From Flavobacteriales bacterium (GTDB lineage Bacteria > Bacteroidota > Bacteroidia > Flavobacteriales_D > Crocinitomicaceae), in the NCBI GenBank assembly GCA_947476955.1, contig CANJSS010000019.1, positions 1-32,267 on the forward strand: a DNA stretch of 32,267 nucleotides, read 5' to 3'. The notes beneath the pieces were generated by a model. That model saw only the letters and a list, made by a program, of their open reading frames with translations, was not told where the DNA came from and did not search any database. The number at the start of each line of letters is the position of its first letter. The stretch's first letter is position 1. Shown here piece after piece: positions 16,023-25,114 of the stretch. The position numbers and the translations under genes were made by a program.

Positions 16023-17036
16023 ATGAACACAAAAAACACTGGAAGAGATAAGTCTCGCACCTCGAGATCAACTTCCTCAAGTAAAACAAAAGCTGGAAAC
16101 GCTCCAAAATCTCCAAAAAGAGAGGCTTCACCCTTCAGTAAAGGGTCAAACAAAGATACGCCAAGAGGCGCAAAGAAAGATTTTAAAAAAGACCCGAAAA
16201 CCGAAACGGTGAAATCTGCAAAAACAGATGATGTGAAACCAAAAGAGGTTTCTGCAAGGGACAAAAGAAAATACATCGATTTTAAGGACAAAGTAAAGAA
16301 AGGAGATCCACTTCCATCTTTCAATGAAGATGAGGTTCGATTAAATAAATATTTAGCAAATGCTGGTATTTGTTCCCGACGCGAGGCAGATGTTTTGATT
16401 GAAACGGGTGTTGTAACAATAAATGGTAAAGTTATCACGGAACTTGGGTACAAGATCAAACCGGGCGACTCTGTTCAATACGATGGCGAAACAATTAATG
16501 CAGAGAAGAAAAGATATGTATTACTGAACAAACCGAAAGGATTCATCACTACGATGGACGATCCGTTTGGAAGAAAAACAGTAATGACCTTGGTAAATAA
16601 AGCGTGTAGAGAACGAATTTATCCGGTAGGAAGATTGGATCGTGAAACAACTGGCCTTTTGTTGTTTACCAATGATGGAGATATGGCAAAGAAATTAACC
16701 CATCCGCGACACCGTGCAGCAAAAATTTACCATGCAGAATTGAATAAGCCAGTAAAAAGAGAAGATCTTGAGAAATTACTAGTCGGTTTGGATTTGGAAG
16801 ATGGGAAAACTAATTTTGATGTTGCAGAGTTTGTTAAAGATGGAAATTCACGCGAAGTAGGCGTAGAATTGCATTCCGGAAAAAATAGAATTGTGCGCAG
16901 AATGTTTGAAGCACTCGAATATGAAGTCGTAAAATTAGACCGCGTTCAGTTTGCCGGTCTAACGAAAAAGGATTTACCGCGTGGTATGTTTCGCCACTTA
17001 AGTGAAAAAGAAGTTGCATTTTTGAAAATGTCTTGA
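16023..17036 (+). CDS. RluB-like 23S rRNA pseudouridine synthase with basic N-terminal tail
   Basis: I start it at the ATG at 16023 (337 residues); the track begins one codon earlier at GTG. Residues 1-100 are low-complexity and rich in Lys, Ser, Pro and Thr, probably disordered and RNA-binding. An S4 domain follows (VRLNKYLANAGICSRREADVLI). The RsuA/RluB/E/F catalytic domain then shows YVLLNKPKGFITT, GRLDRETTGLLLFTNDGD with the catalytic Asp, and GKNRIVRRMFEAL. RluB makes pseudouridine 2605 in E. coli 23S rRNA. The family is certain; exact target specificity is inferred. The tail resembles those found on Bacteroidota homologues. Confidence 0.9.
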   Translation: MNTKNTGRDKSRTSRSTSSSKTKAGNAPKSPKREASPFSKGSNKDTPRGAKKDFKKDPKTETVKSAKTDDVKPKEVSARDKRKYIDFKDKVKKGDPLPSFNEDEVRLNKYLANAGICSRREADVLIETGVVTINGKVITELGYKIKPGDSVQYDGETINAEKKRYVLLNKPKGFITTMDDPFGRKTVMTLVNKACRERIYPVGRLDRETTGLLLFTNDGDMAKKLTHPRHRAAKIYHAELNKPVKREDLEKLLVGLDLEDGKTNFDVAEFVKDGNSREVGVELHSGKNRIVRRMFEALEYEVVKLDRVQFAGLTKKDLPRGMFRHLSEKEVAFLKMS

Positions 17037-17129
17037 TAAATAGGCGTTTATTTTCTAAGTCTACAGTATTAAAAATAGGCATAGAAATAAACGTTATAGA
17101 AAGACGATTACTAATTAAATTGTATTCTG

Positions 17130-17822
17130 ATGAAAATTGTGCTTAGTTGTATTGTTTTTATAGCGCTACTTGTTGTTTCTTGCTCAACAGATGTTAAACT
17201 CGATTCCAAAAACCCATATGCGGAATATTTCTACCCGCTCGACTCTGTTCCTGTAATTTATTTGTATCGCGACGTTGCAAATGGATTGGACGAGCAATTC
17301 CAACGCATTTATGCCATCACAGATTCGCAAGGGGACCATATTATTGTAGAGACTTATTCCGCGGATGGAAGAATTATAGAAGCATTCAATTACAACACAG
17401 ATTCGTTGGATATTATGGATCACATGGTTGTTGATCGTACAAATGAAAAGACAAAAGCCGAGGTTTTTAAAAACAAATTGATACCAATGAACGATTCAGA
17501 GGAAGTTTGGTTTGCTTCGCGCTTTCAAGGCTTTTTGGATTCAACACTTATTCTGAAAGAAATAAAGCGAACCGTTAGTGGTAAAGAAATTCAACACGAA
17601 GTTTTAGGGAAACAAGTTCCGACAATCGTACTGAAAGATAAAATTAGGATGTCTAATTTCAACCCATTCACAAAAAAAGAAAATGTTATGGAAGGTAATT
17701 CTGTGAATTATTTCTCGAAAGGGTATGGCTTGGTTGAATGGCATTCACCAGATAAAAAAGTGCACTATCGCCTAGAGAAAATAATGTCACAAAAAGAATT
17801 TCTCGATATAATTACACGGTAA
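17130..17822 (+). CDS. Lipoprotein of unknown function
   Basis: This 230-residue protein has a lipoprotein signal peptide ending in LLVVSC (lipid-anchored Cys18), followed by STD. The rest is soluble and probably beta-rich (VPVIYLYRDVANGLDEQFQR, IIVETYSADGRIIEAFNYN). I do not recognise a family. It ends 4 nt before the next gene, an outer-membrane-type protein, so the two form one unit and may act together in the outer membrane. The 93-nt upstream spacer has a weak 9-bp inverted repeat (CGTTTATTT/AAATAAACG) but no clear promoter. Confidence 0.75.
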   Translation: MKIVLSCIVFIALLVVSCSTDVKLDSKNPYAEYFYPLDSVPVIYLYRDVANGLDEQFQRIYAITDSQGDHIIVETYSADGRIIEAFNYNTDSLDIMDHMVVDRTNEKTKAEVFKNKLIPMNDSEEVWFASRFQGFLDSTLILKEIKRTVSGKEIQHEVLGKQVPTIVLKDKIRMSNFNPFTKKENVMEGNSVNYFSKGYGLVEWHSPDKKVHYRLEKIMSQKEFLDIITR

Positions 17823-17826
17823 AGGT

Positions 17827-18696
17827 ATGCGAATTGCGTTGGTAATTATTTGTTTTCTGCCGCTTTTAAGCAATGCACAATATGGTAGAAATAAAGCTAA
17901 ATTTTCTTCTTCGAAAGGAATTCTAACTGGTTATTGGGGATATAATCGTTCTTGGTACTCGAAAAGCGCAATTAATTTTGTAGGTCCTGGATATGATTTT
18001 ACCTTGAAGCAAAGTCGCGCAACAGATCAGCCAACTGCTTTATCCGGAAAAAATTATTTTACAAAAAAAACGGTATTGGAACCTCAGTTTTCGGCGGGAA
18101 TCGGCTATTATTTTCGAAGTAATTGGGCCGTTTCTTTGAATATTGACAGATTTAAATATGTCTATTCCGATAGCAACTCAGTGCTTTTATCCGGTATGTT
18201 AAATCCTGGAATTGACAATGTAAATGGCTGGTCTGGGACATATAATTTGAATGAAATAGTTACTGATCAAAGTACTTTTCGTTATGAAAATAAAGGATTG
18301 AACTATTTCAGATTGCAAGCCACTAGAACAGATCAAGTTTATTCCGTAGGTCAAAAAGACAAATTTGCTATTTCCACAAATTTTGGAGTTGGTATTGGAG
18401 CATTGGTTTCAAACAACACCTTTCTCTTTGCTGGGAAAAAAGACGAAGAAACTGTTTCCATGTCTGGTTTAGCTTTTTCTGGAAACGCTGGTTTTAGAAC
18501 TGAATTTTTCAGGAAGTTTTTCTTCCAGATTAATTTCACGTGTGGGTACATGAACCAATACCATGTGAATACACGAAGAAGTGAAACCAATGCAGTTGCA
18601 AAGCAGAAATTCGCTTATACTGCAATGGATGCCGGGATAGGGTTTTTTCTAAATATTTTTCCTGCCAACGACTGCAACAGTTGCCCAAAATGGTGA
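17827..18696 (+). CDS. Probable outer-membrane beta-barrel protein
   Basis: The 289-residue protein has a signal peptide (MRIALVIICFLPLLSNAQ). The mature part has alternating aromatic/polar strands typical of small porin-like barrels, such as LTGYWGYNRSWYSKSAINF, FSAGIGYYFRSNWAVSLNI and FFFQINFTCGYMNQYH. It ends NDCNSCPKW, an unusual C-terminus for a barrel with a CxxC pair. I do not recognise a family. It is coupled to the lipoprotein gene (4-nt gap) and converges on the TonB receptor gene with a 15-nt gap. Confidence 0.7.
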   Translation: MRIALVIICFLPLLSNAQYGRNKAKFSSSKGILTGYWGYNRSWYSKSAINFVGPGYDFTLKQSRATDQPTALSGKNYFTKKTVLEPQFSAGIGYYFRSNWAVSLNIDRFKYVYSDSNSVLLSGMLNPGIDNVNGWSGTYNLNEIVTDQSTFRYENKGLNYFRLQATRTDQVYSVGQKDKFAISTNFGVGIGALVSNNTFLFAGKKDEETVSMSGLAFSGNAGFRTEFFRKFFFQINFTCGYMNQYHVNTRRSETNAVAKQKFAYTAMDAGIGFFLNIFPANDCNSCPKW

Positions 18697-18711
18697 TTAT
18701 TTTGCGGAAAG

Positions 18712-21138
18712 TTATTTCTTGTTGGCTATCTTAAAATCTATTTTATAATAAAATATAGGAAGAAATCCCAGTTGCTGTTTTTCAGCAAATGGTTCTGCAC
18801 TTGGGTTCTTTAAATTCGGAGCATACGCTAAACTCAGCAAATTCTTCGTATTGAATACATTCACTAAATCTAGACCAAATTCATGCGTCACTTTATCTGC
18901 GTTAAATTTCCAACTTATTTTAATATCCGCGCGGAAGTAATCTTTAAATTGCCGCTCATTAAAAGCAGAATCCTTAAAAATAACTTCGTTATAGAGCTTT
19001 GAAGCTACCAAGTCAGCATAACCGTATCTTTTCCCGCCAGCAACTGTAATTTTTGCCCCCAAGGAGATCGTTTGCTTTGGTCCAAGTTTAAATTCCTTCC
19101 CAGCTAAAGCATTAGCCACATACAAGCCATTGTAAGATGTGTTTCTTACCTTTCCATCGCTTCCTTTGTATTTGGAATCATATAAGGTTCCGGAGAATAA
19201 AAAGAAAAAGGATTTATCAAAAAATTTCTGCACGGTAAGTTCAATTCCATAATTGTAGCCAGTACCTGTATTCTTTAGGGAATCTGGGAAAAAACGAGCA
19301 AATCCACTTCCCATATTTATAAGGGAGAAGGAAGACGGTTGAACTGTAACAGGAATGGAATATAAATATTGGTAATATGCCTCTGTGCGAATTGTGAAAC
19401 TCTTTTTCAATGCTTTTTCATATCCAATCCCCGTATGAATACTGCGGGTGAAATCCATGTTTTTATTGTGGTAGATTTTATTGTTTTCCGCATCCAACTT
19501 ATGAAAAGTATACGTGTAAAGCGGCTGCGTTCCACTATGCATTCCAGCTCCAGCGAAAATAGCTTGCCCATTTTTATAGCGGTATTTCCAACCCAATCTT
19601 GGTTCAACATAGCTGATGCTTTTGCTTAATGTAAAATACTGGCTATGCAATCCGGCAGTGAAATCCATTTTCTCCGAAATTCTATATTTCCATTGTATAA
19701 AAGGCTGAATCAACATCGCGCTGCCCTTGTAGTCCCAGCGGATAACAAAATTTGTGTCCGTTACTAATGCACGAGCAGAATCCAGCTGGTTCATAAAAAA
19801 CGCGTCTACATTCAATCCAAATTTTATAAGATGCCTTCGGTTAATTTTATGATTAACGCTAAAATAGCCTGCGCTTTTTGTCGTGGAAAATTTATATCCC
19901 ATTAATGGATAGATGGAATCTATTCGAATTGTTACGTTATCGCTTTCTAATGATCTTTGCAGGTAGTTGTGATTGGAATGCTGCTCATCATAGGATAAAG
20001 CAAATGTTGCAGTAACGAAAGTTTTCTCATTCAAGGATTTCTTGTAGTTTAATCCGGTAGTTCCCATAGATGTTCCAAAGTATTGATCTCTGTCGCCCTC
20101 GCCGTAAAATTCTTCGGAGTATTTTTTTTGCTCTGAGATCATGATTGAAATAGTACTTTTCCCACCAATGCCATAAAAAGATAGATTCCCGCCATTTTTT
20201 AGAGACCAATTGAATTTAAAAGCAGCATCCCCATAAATTGGAACGGCATCCGTTCCCAATTTTATTCCCGCTTTTTGAAATAAACTCAAGGTGGAATACC
20301 TTCCCATTACAAGAAAACTAGATTTCTTGGATTTGGACAAAGGTCCTTCTGCCATAAATTCTGTTCCTAAAATACCAAATTGCGCTGTAAATTCTGTTTG
20401 GTTAGAATTACCATTACGCAGTTTCAAGTCAAACACTCCGGATGTACTATTCCCATATTCTGCCGGAAAAGCACTCATAAAAAAATCAGAATTTCCTAAA
20501 ATTTTATTATTCAAAATAGAAACAGGCCCGCCGGTACTTCCAGAAATAGCAAAATGAGACGGGTTTGGAATATCCACACCTTCCACTTTATATACAACAC
20601 CTAATGGCGAATTTCCGCGCACAATAATATCGTTTCTAGAATCATCGGCTCCTTGAACTCCTGCAAAATTGGAAGCCATTCGCGCAGGATCACTTCTAGA
20701 TCCAGGGTATCGATTTGTTTCTTCTACACTAAATTGTTGTGCGGATATTACTGCTAATTCATTGATTACTTCACCCTTTTTTCGGGCACTTACAGTAACT
20801 TCAGATTGTTCCTGATAACTTTCGCTCATCGGAATATTAGTGATTGTCTCTTTCCCAGAATTTACTTCTATTGTAACAGTTTTTGTATCGTAGGTTAAAA
20901 ACGATACAACCATTTGATGTTTTCCAATTGGAACTTGTGGAATAACAAAAGTACCTTCTAAGTTGGATAGAGCTCGGTATTTTTTTAGACTATCCGCTGT
21001 GAAAATTTCGATTTTTGCGCCATAAAGCGGGAAATTAGATTCACTATCGAAAATTTTTCCGCGAACAGATTGAGTTGGTTGCGCAAATGCAGCATAAACA
21101 GGCAATAAGAAACAAATTAATAATAGTAATCGCATCAT
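18712..21138 (-). CDS. TonB-dependent receptor
   Basis: This 808-residue outer-membrane receptor imports a ligand using TonB energy. A signal peptide (1-19) is followed by a carboxypeptidase-regulatory-like beta domain (about 24-105; VRGKIFDSESNFPLYGAKIEI). Next come a plug domain (about 120-235) with NDIIVRGNSPLGVVYKVEGV and a long beta barrel ending in FYYKIDFKIANKK. The plug and N-terminal extension are typical of Bacteroidota. No SusD partner is present. Instead, the gene starts 9 nt after the stop of a substrate-binding lipoprotein on the same strand, suggesting one transcript and perhaps a shared ligand, possibly a peptide or metal chelate. Confidence 0.9.
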   Translation of the reverse strand: MMRLLLLICFLLPVYAAFAQPTQSVRGKIFDSESNFPLYGAKIEIFTADSLKKYRALSNLEGTFVIPQVPIGKHQMVVSFLTYDTKTVTIEVNSGKETITNIPMSESYQEQSEVTVSARKKGEVINELAVISAQQFSVEETNRYPGSRSDPARMASNFAGVQGADDSRNDIIVRGNSPLGVVYKVEGVDIPNPSHFAISGSTGGPVSILNNKILGNSDFFMSAFPAEYGNSTSGVFDLKLRNGNSNQTEFTAQFGILGTEFMAEGPLSKSKKSSFLVMGRYSTLSLFQKAGIKLGTDAVPIYGDAAFKFNWSLKNGGNLSFYGIGGKSTISIMISEQKKYSEEFYGEGDRDQYFGTSMGTTGLNYKKSLNEKTFVTATFALSYDEQHSNHNYLQRSLESDNVTIRIDSIYPLMGYKFSTTKSAGYFSVNHKINRRHLIKFGLNVDAFFMNQLDSARALVTDTNFVIRWDYKGSAMLIQPFIQWKYRISEKMDFTAGLHSQYFTLSKSISYVEPRLGWKYRYKNGQAIFAGAGMHSGTQPLYTYTFHKLDAENNKIYHNKNMDFTRSIHTGIGYEKALKKSFTIRTEAYYQYLYSIPVTVQPSSFSLINMGSGFARFFPDSLKNTGTGYNYGIELTVQKFFDKSFFFLFSGTLYDSKYKGSDGKVRNTSYNGLYVANALAGKEFKLGPKQTISLGAKITVAGGKRYGYADLVASKLYNEVIFKDSAFNERQFKDYFRADIKISWKFNADKVTHEFGLDLVNVFNTKNLLSLAYAPNLKNPSAEPFAEKQQLGFLPIFYYKIDFKIANKK

Positions 21139-21147
21139 AATTTTAGT

Positions 21148-22875
21148 TTATTTGGATGTGTGTAAATATTCATTTGTAGTCCATTCTTTTTTATATACTT
21201 CTTTAAAAATGAACCTATTCATTGCATTAAAGTGAAGGTTTCTGACGGAAAAATATACAAGTTGTATATCTCCGCTGTACCAAAGTGGAATGAATGGAGG
21301 ATCTTGTAAGAGAATCTTTTCTGCCTTGGCGTAATAATCAAAGGCGTCTGTTTTTTTTGTGCTATTTTTTGCCTGTTCAAATAAAATATCAAAAACAGAA
21401 TTTGAGTAGCGAGCAATATTGATGGTAGATATTTGTCCGCTATCGGAAGGGATATTTTTACTGTAAAAGTTAGCTAAAAATGTTTCTGGATCTGCATAGT
21501 CAGCTGTCCATGTGCTCGCAAATAGTGAGCCTTTTGCTTCGCCCGCTGCTTTATTTTTTTTCTCAAAAGAGGAACGGATTATTTTAACTTCAATATTTAA
21601 ACAGGCCTTTAATTGCTTTGATATTTCAGCAGCGACTGCAGCATGCAATGCGTTATTATTAATTCTTAGTTCTACTATTCCAAATCTTTTACCTTTTGGA
21701 TATCCCGCCTCGGCAAGTAATTTTTTTGCTTTTTCAGGTTGAAAAGTATAGCCATATTTATTGATTCCGGCATAGTCGTACCCTTTGAATGCTTCTGCAA
21801 TCGGAGGTAAAATCCCATAATATCCAAGTGCCGAATATTGTTTGTGCAACACTTCTTTATCTAAATTTTCTTTGTTCAATGCATAATTGAACGCTTGCCG
21901 AACTTTAGTATTCTGAAAACGATTATCCGTCAAATTGAAGGAGTAATAATTAGTTGTTAAAAGCGGATTATTATGCATTGCCAGAACAGGTGGTTTACTA
22001 TTGAAATCTTCAATTCTTCCCTCAAAAATTTTTGCGATACAATTTTCAGGGATTCCAATCATTAAATCAATTTGGTGCTTTTCAAATAAGGAAAGTTGTG
22101 CTGTTTTATCTGTTTGAACAACAAAATTTAAACGCTCTAAATAGGGTAAAGATTTTCCATCTATATCTTTTTCATAGTAATCTACATTCCGCAACAATTC
22201 AATTTTGTTTTGTTTTTTATAGGTTGAAAAGCAAAAAGGTCCTGTTCCAATAACGGAATTTTCAGCCTTACTTAAATGAACTTTTTTAGAGGATATTGCC
22301 GCGCAAACATTTCCAAGTTTATTTAAAAAATTGGCGTCTTTCGTTTTTAGTTGCAATGTTATGGTTTGGTCTTTAATTGCCATGCCAGAAATTGTATCTG
22401 CTTTTCCTTCAAAAAATTCAGCTGCTCCGATTAAATTGGTTTTAAAAAGAAAGGAATACGCATGAGACGCTTCCCCTTTTGCCCCTTTTGTGCATGCAAG
22501 TTCAAAAGTGTGACGAATATCGCTTGGTTGCAACAAACGGTCTTTTTTACTTTTAAATGCTTTGTGCTGGTGAAAATATATGTTGTTTCGGATTGCAAAA
22601 GTATATTGCAGACCATCGTCACTTATTTGCCAACTCGATGCGATTTGTGGTTTGATAGTTAAATCCTTTGGATCAATGGAAACCAATCCTTCCATAATTT
22701 GTGTTAAAACAATGGACGAATAATAATCGTTAACTTCCATTGAATTTAATGTAGCTGGAGGGTTGTCGATTGCCATAGTAAGGGAGGTACTATCAAAGAT
22801 GTACTCTTTTTTTGTTTCGCAGGAACTACAAAATAAGAGCAACAAAGCGAAAAGGAAAAAGTAATTTTTTTTCAT
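21148..22875 (-). CDS. Peptide/nickel-type ABC substrate-binding lipoprotein (SBP_bac_5)
   Basis: This is a 575-residue OppA/DppA-like protein with a lipoprotein signal (MKKNYFFLFALLLLFCSSC, lipidated Cys19). Family segments include SIVLTQIMEGLVSIDPKDLT, KPQIASSWQISDDGLQYTF, VIGTGPFCF, TKVRQAFNYALNKENLDKE and AEKILLQDPPFIPLWY. Such proteins capture peptides or nickel and hand them to an ABC permease. No permease or ATPase gene is nearby; the next gene is a TonB receptor 9 nt on. It may bind the receptor's ligand or work with permeases coded elsewhere. A weak -7-like TACACTTG lies at 22896-22903 on the minus strand. Confidence 0.9.
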   Translation of the reverse strand: MKKNYFFLFALLLLFCSSCETKKEYIFDSTSLTMAIDNPPATLNSMEVNDYYSSIVLTQIMEGLVSIDPKDLTIKPQIASSWQISDDGLQYTFAIRNNIYFHQHKAFKSKKDRLLQPSDIRHTFELACTKGAKGEASHAYSFLFKTNLIGAAEFFEGKADTISGMAIKDQTITLQLKTKDANFLNKLGNVCAAISSKKVHLSKAENSVIGTGPFCFSTYKKQNKIELLRNVDYYEKDIDGKSLPYLERLNFVVQTDKTAQLSLFEKHQIDLMIGIPENCIAKIFEGRIEDFNSKPPVLAMHNNPLLTTNYYSFNLTDNRFQNTKVRQAFNYALNKENLDKEVLHKQYSALGYYGILPPIAEAFKGYDYAGINKYGYTFQPEKAKKLLAEAGYPKGKRFGIVELRINNNALHAAVAAEISKQLKACLNIEVKIIRSSFEKKNKAAGEAKGSLFASTWTADYADPETFLANFYSKNIPSDSGQISTINIARYSNSVFDILFEQAKNSTKKTDAFDYYAKAEKILLQDPPFIPLWYSGDIQLVYFSVRNLHFNAMNRFIFKEVYKKEWTTNEYLHTSK

Positions 22876-23139
22876 ATACGTAATAAATCCCTACACAAGT
22901 GTACTAAAAAATCAGTTATAGTTTAGTAAAAAACCACATAATCTTCTGAATGAGATAGCACTACCAACTCTCGAATCCTTAAAAAGTTTTGTTCCTACCT
23001 ATAATTTTTGAAGGATAAAAATAGTCAAAACTAGTAATGTATCATTTAGTGAAAAACCAACTTCTTTCTTTGAATATCCAAAAAATGCAGGTAATATTGT
23101 ATAGATAATTTGAGAGTTATATTCGTTTATTGCTGCTTC

Positions 23140-23940
23140 ATGAAAAATGTAATTTTTGCTTGCACCTTTGTTTTTTGCGTTTCGAATGCTTTCTGTGGCG
23201 TATTGTCTATCGAAGGAACTTACCAAGGCAAAAATCTATATATCCAAAATTCGATGGATGACGATGGCTTTGGTTATTGCGCGACAAAAGTAACGGTCAA
23301 TGGCGATATTATGTCGGGAGGTTTGAGCACGAACACCTTCGAAATCGACTTCGCAAATTTCAATATTGCCATTGGCGAACCTGTTTTTATTGTAATCGAT
23401 CACAACGATGGGTGTAAACCAAAAATAATAAATCCAGAAGTTTTATTGCCGAAAAGCACTTTTGAAATGGCAGCGATTAACATCAATGCAGCAGGGAAAC
23501 TGACTTGGAAAACTACTGGGGAGAATGGTAAATTACCCTATAATATTGAACAATTTCGTTGGAATAAATGGGTAATTGTTGGCGAAGTTCAAGGAAAGGG
23601 AACAAAAAGCACAAATTCGTATGAGTTTGCAGTTGCTCCACATTCTGGAATTAACATTGTTAGAATTTCACAAATTGACCATTCTGGTGAAAAAAGAAAA
23701 TCAAAGGAAGTAAAGTTTACATCAACTGTTCCGCAGGTATCTAAAAGTCCAATTAAAGTAAAAGATGTGATCAACTTCAGTTCCAAAGGTGTTTCAACGG
23801 AAACGCGCTACGAAATTTACGATGCTTATGGAAATATTGTTAAAAAAGGAGTTGGCTCAACCGTAAATTGTGTAAACCTTTTACGCGGAGCTTATTATAT
23901 AAATTATGACAATACGAACGAAGTCTTTATTAAAAATTAA
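23140..23940 (+). CDS. Secreted protein with T9SS-like C-terminal tail
   Basis: I start it at the ATG at 23140, giving 266 residues and a good signal peptide (MKNVIFACTFVFCVSNAFCG). The track's TTG at 23110 adds ten residues ahead of it. The middle, beginning LSIEGTYQGKNLYIQNS, looks like two beta domains and is unfamiliar. The final 70 residues (RYEIYDAYGNIVKKG, LLRGAYYINYDNTNEVFIKN) resemble the type IX secretion C-terminal sorting domain, in which a 'G-x-Y' strand is followed by a short final strand. If right, the protein is exported through the outer membrane. The 264-nt spacer upstream shows no clear promoter. Confidence 0.7.
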   Translation: MKNVIFACTFVFCVSNAFCGVLSIEGTYQGKNLYIQNSMDDDGFGYCATKVTVNGDIMSGGLSTNTFEIDFANFNIAIGEPVFIVIDHNDGCKPKIINPEVLLPKSTFEMAAININAAGKLTWKTTGENGKLPYNIEQFRWNKWVIVGEVQGKGTKSTNSYEFAVAPHSGINIVRISQIDHSGEKRKSKEVKFTSTVPQVSKSPIKVKDVINFSSKGVSTETRYEIYDAYGNIVKKGVGSTVNCVNLLRGAYYINYDNTNEVFIKN

Positions 23941-23979
23941 ACATAAAGCATTTAAAACGCTTCGCAAGCTAGTTTAAAT

Positions 23980-24384
23980 ATGGTAAAAAAAATAGAACAT
24001 TTGGGGATAGCGGTCAAAAGTATTGAAGCGTCCTTAAAAACATTTGAAACCTTATTGGGACAAAAATGCTACAAAACAGAAGAAGTAATTTCAGAAGGCG
24101 TAAAAACAGCATTTATTCAAATAGGCGATTCTAAAATAGAACTATTGGAAGCGCTCGATACAAATTCGCCGATTGCAAAATATCTAGATAAAAAAGGACC
24201 AGGAATTCATCATATCGCATTTGAAGTAGAAGATATCGTTGCGGAAATTGATCGACTCACACAGGAGGGATTTGTCCTAATTCATTCCAGTCCAAAGGAT
24301 GGAGCAGACAATAAAAGTATTGCTTTTTTGCATCCAAAATCAACAGAAAGTATTTTGGTGGAATTGTGTCAAGAGAAAAGTTGA
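23980..24384 (+). CDS. mce: Methylmalonyl-CoA epimerase
   Basis: This 134-residue VOC/glyoxalase-fold protein interconverts (R)- and (S)-methylmalonyl-CoA in propionate metabolism. Characteristic segments are KIEHLGIAVKSIEASLKTF, IQIGDSKIELLEAL, KKGPGIHHIAFEVEDI and FLHPKSTESILVEL. These contain the metal ligands expected in the family (His in IEHLGIAV, His in IHHIAFEV, Glu in LVEL). No methylmalonyl-CoA mutase gene is nearby. The 3' end overlaps the convergent HAD gene by 16 nt. Confidence 0.92.
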   Translation: MVKKIEHLGIAVKSIEASLKTFETLLGQKCYKTEEVISEGVKTAFIQIGDSKIELLEALDTNSPIAKYLDKKGPGIHHIAFEVEDIVAEIDRLTQEGFVLIHSSPKDGADNKSIAFLHPKSTESILVELCQEKS

Positions 24385-24986
24385 AGCAAACTTTCGGAAG
24401 ATGTAGCATGAAAAGTTTGCAAGCCGTATCTTTCTGCCCCCTCTATATGTTGTATAGAATCGTCAATAAAAAGGGTTTTTTCTGGAATTAATTGCTGGTC
24501 ATAACATACAAATTCAAATATCTCTTTATTTGGTTTGCGCAAATGGATTTCATTTGAAAAATAGATTTTCGTGAAAAAATCCTCCATTGGTGCTTGCGTT
24601 GTTTTAGCCCATTCTCTTCGCACAACCGGAACGTGCAATTCATTGGTATTACTCAACAAATATATAGGGTACTTCTTTTTTAAACGCTTCAGAAGGTCCG
24701 TTTTTTGTGACGGAACATCAAGAATCATTTCATTCCACGCTTGAACAACTTTATTTGGAGAAGTTCCAGGTTTTAAAAATGGCAACAAACTATTGATAAA
24801 ACGCTGCGCAGATATATTTCCAGTTTCAAAATCATCGAAAAGATTGGTTTGTGCTGCCTGACTATATACAGAATTAAAATCCAACATGCCCAATTTTTCA
24901 AATGCATGAATGGTTTTTTCGTAATCAATAGAAATTAGAACACCTCCCAAATCAAAAATTAACGCTTCTATAGAATTGGATACCAT
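24369..24986 (-). CDS. HAD-superfamily phosphatase (YihX-like)
   Basis: This is a 205-residue HAD hydrolase. Motif I is IFDLGGVLI, with nucleophile D11 and Gly in place of the second Asp, a pattern shared with YihX-type sugar-phosphate phosphatases. Motif II is LLSNTNELH, motif III is the Lys in LRKPNKEIF, and motif IV is LFIDDSIQH. A helical cap lies between motifs I and II. All catalytic positions expected for this subgroup are present; the substrate is unknown. Its tail overlaps the convergent mce tail by 16 nt. The upstream neighbour on the same strand is separated by a terminator. Confidence 0.88.
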   Translation of the reverse strand: MVSNSIEALIFDLGGVLISIDYEKTIHAFEKLGMLDFNSVYSQAAQTNLFDDFETGNISAQRFINSLLPFLKPGTSPNKVVQAWNEMILDVPSQKTDLLKRLKKKYPIYLLSNTNELHVPVVRREWAKTTQAPMEDFFTKIYFSNEIHLRKPNKEIFEFVCYDQQLIPEKTLFIDDSIQHIEGAERYGLQTFHATSSESLLQLFS

Positions 24987-25064
24987 TCGGTAAATTAAAG
25001 TAAATAAATGCCCAGATGCAAGTTTTTTAATCGTTCAACTTTTAAGACAATCTTAATTTTTTGT

Positions 25065-25095
25065 AAAAAAAAGGATGAGTTAAAACCCATCCTTT
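25065..25095 (-). terminator. Rho-independent terminator of the YceI-family gene
   Basis: On the minus strand AAAGGATGGGTT and AACTCATCC pair, with one G-T wobble and a very small loop, followed by eight T residues (complement of 25065-25072). It lies 20 nt after the stop codon. Confidence 0.8.
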
Positions 25096-25114
25096 AACGG
25101 TATTTTAAAATAAC

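Noticed and set aside
15866-16459. 197-codon minus-strand ORF across the yraN and rluB-like genes
   Set aside because: It is the antisense shadow of the Lys/Ser-rich tail and the S4 domain; both plus-strand genes have clear family motifs.
17045-17095. 9-bp inverted repeat CGTTTATTT/AAATAAACG after the rluB-like gene
   Set aside because: The arms are AT-rich, 33 nt apart and not followed by a T-run, so it is weak evidence for a terminator or operator.
22999-23226. 75-codon minus-strand ORF overlapping the secreted-protein gene
   Set aside because: It overlaps the signal-peptide region of a better gene on the other strand, lacks a ribosome site and has no recognisable protein character.
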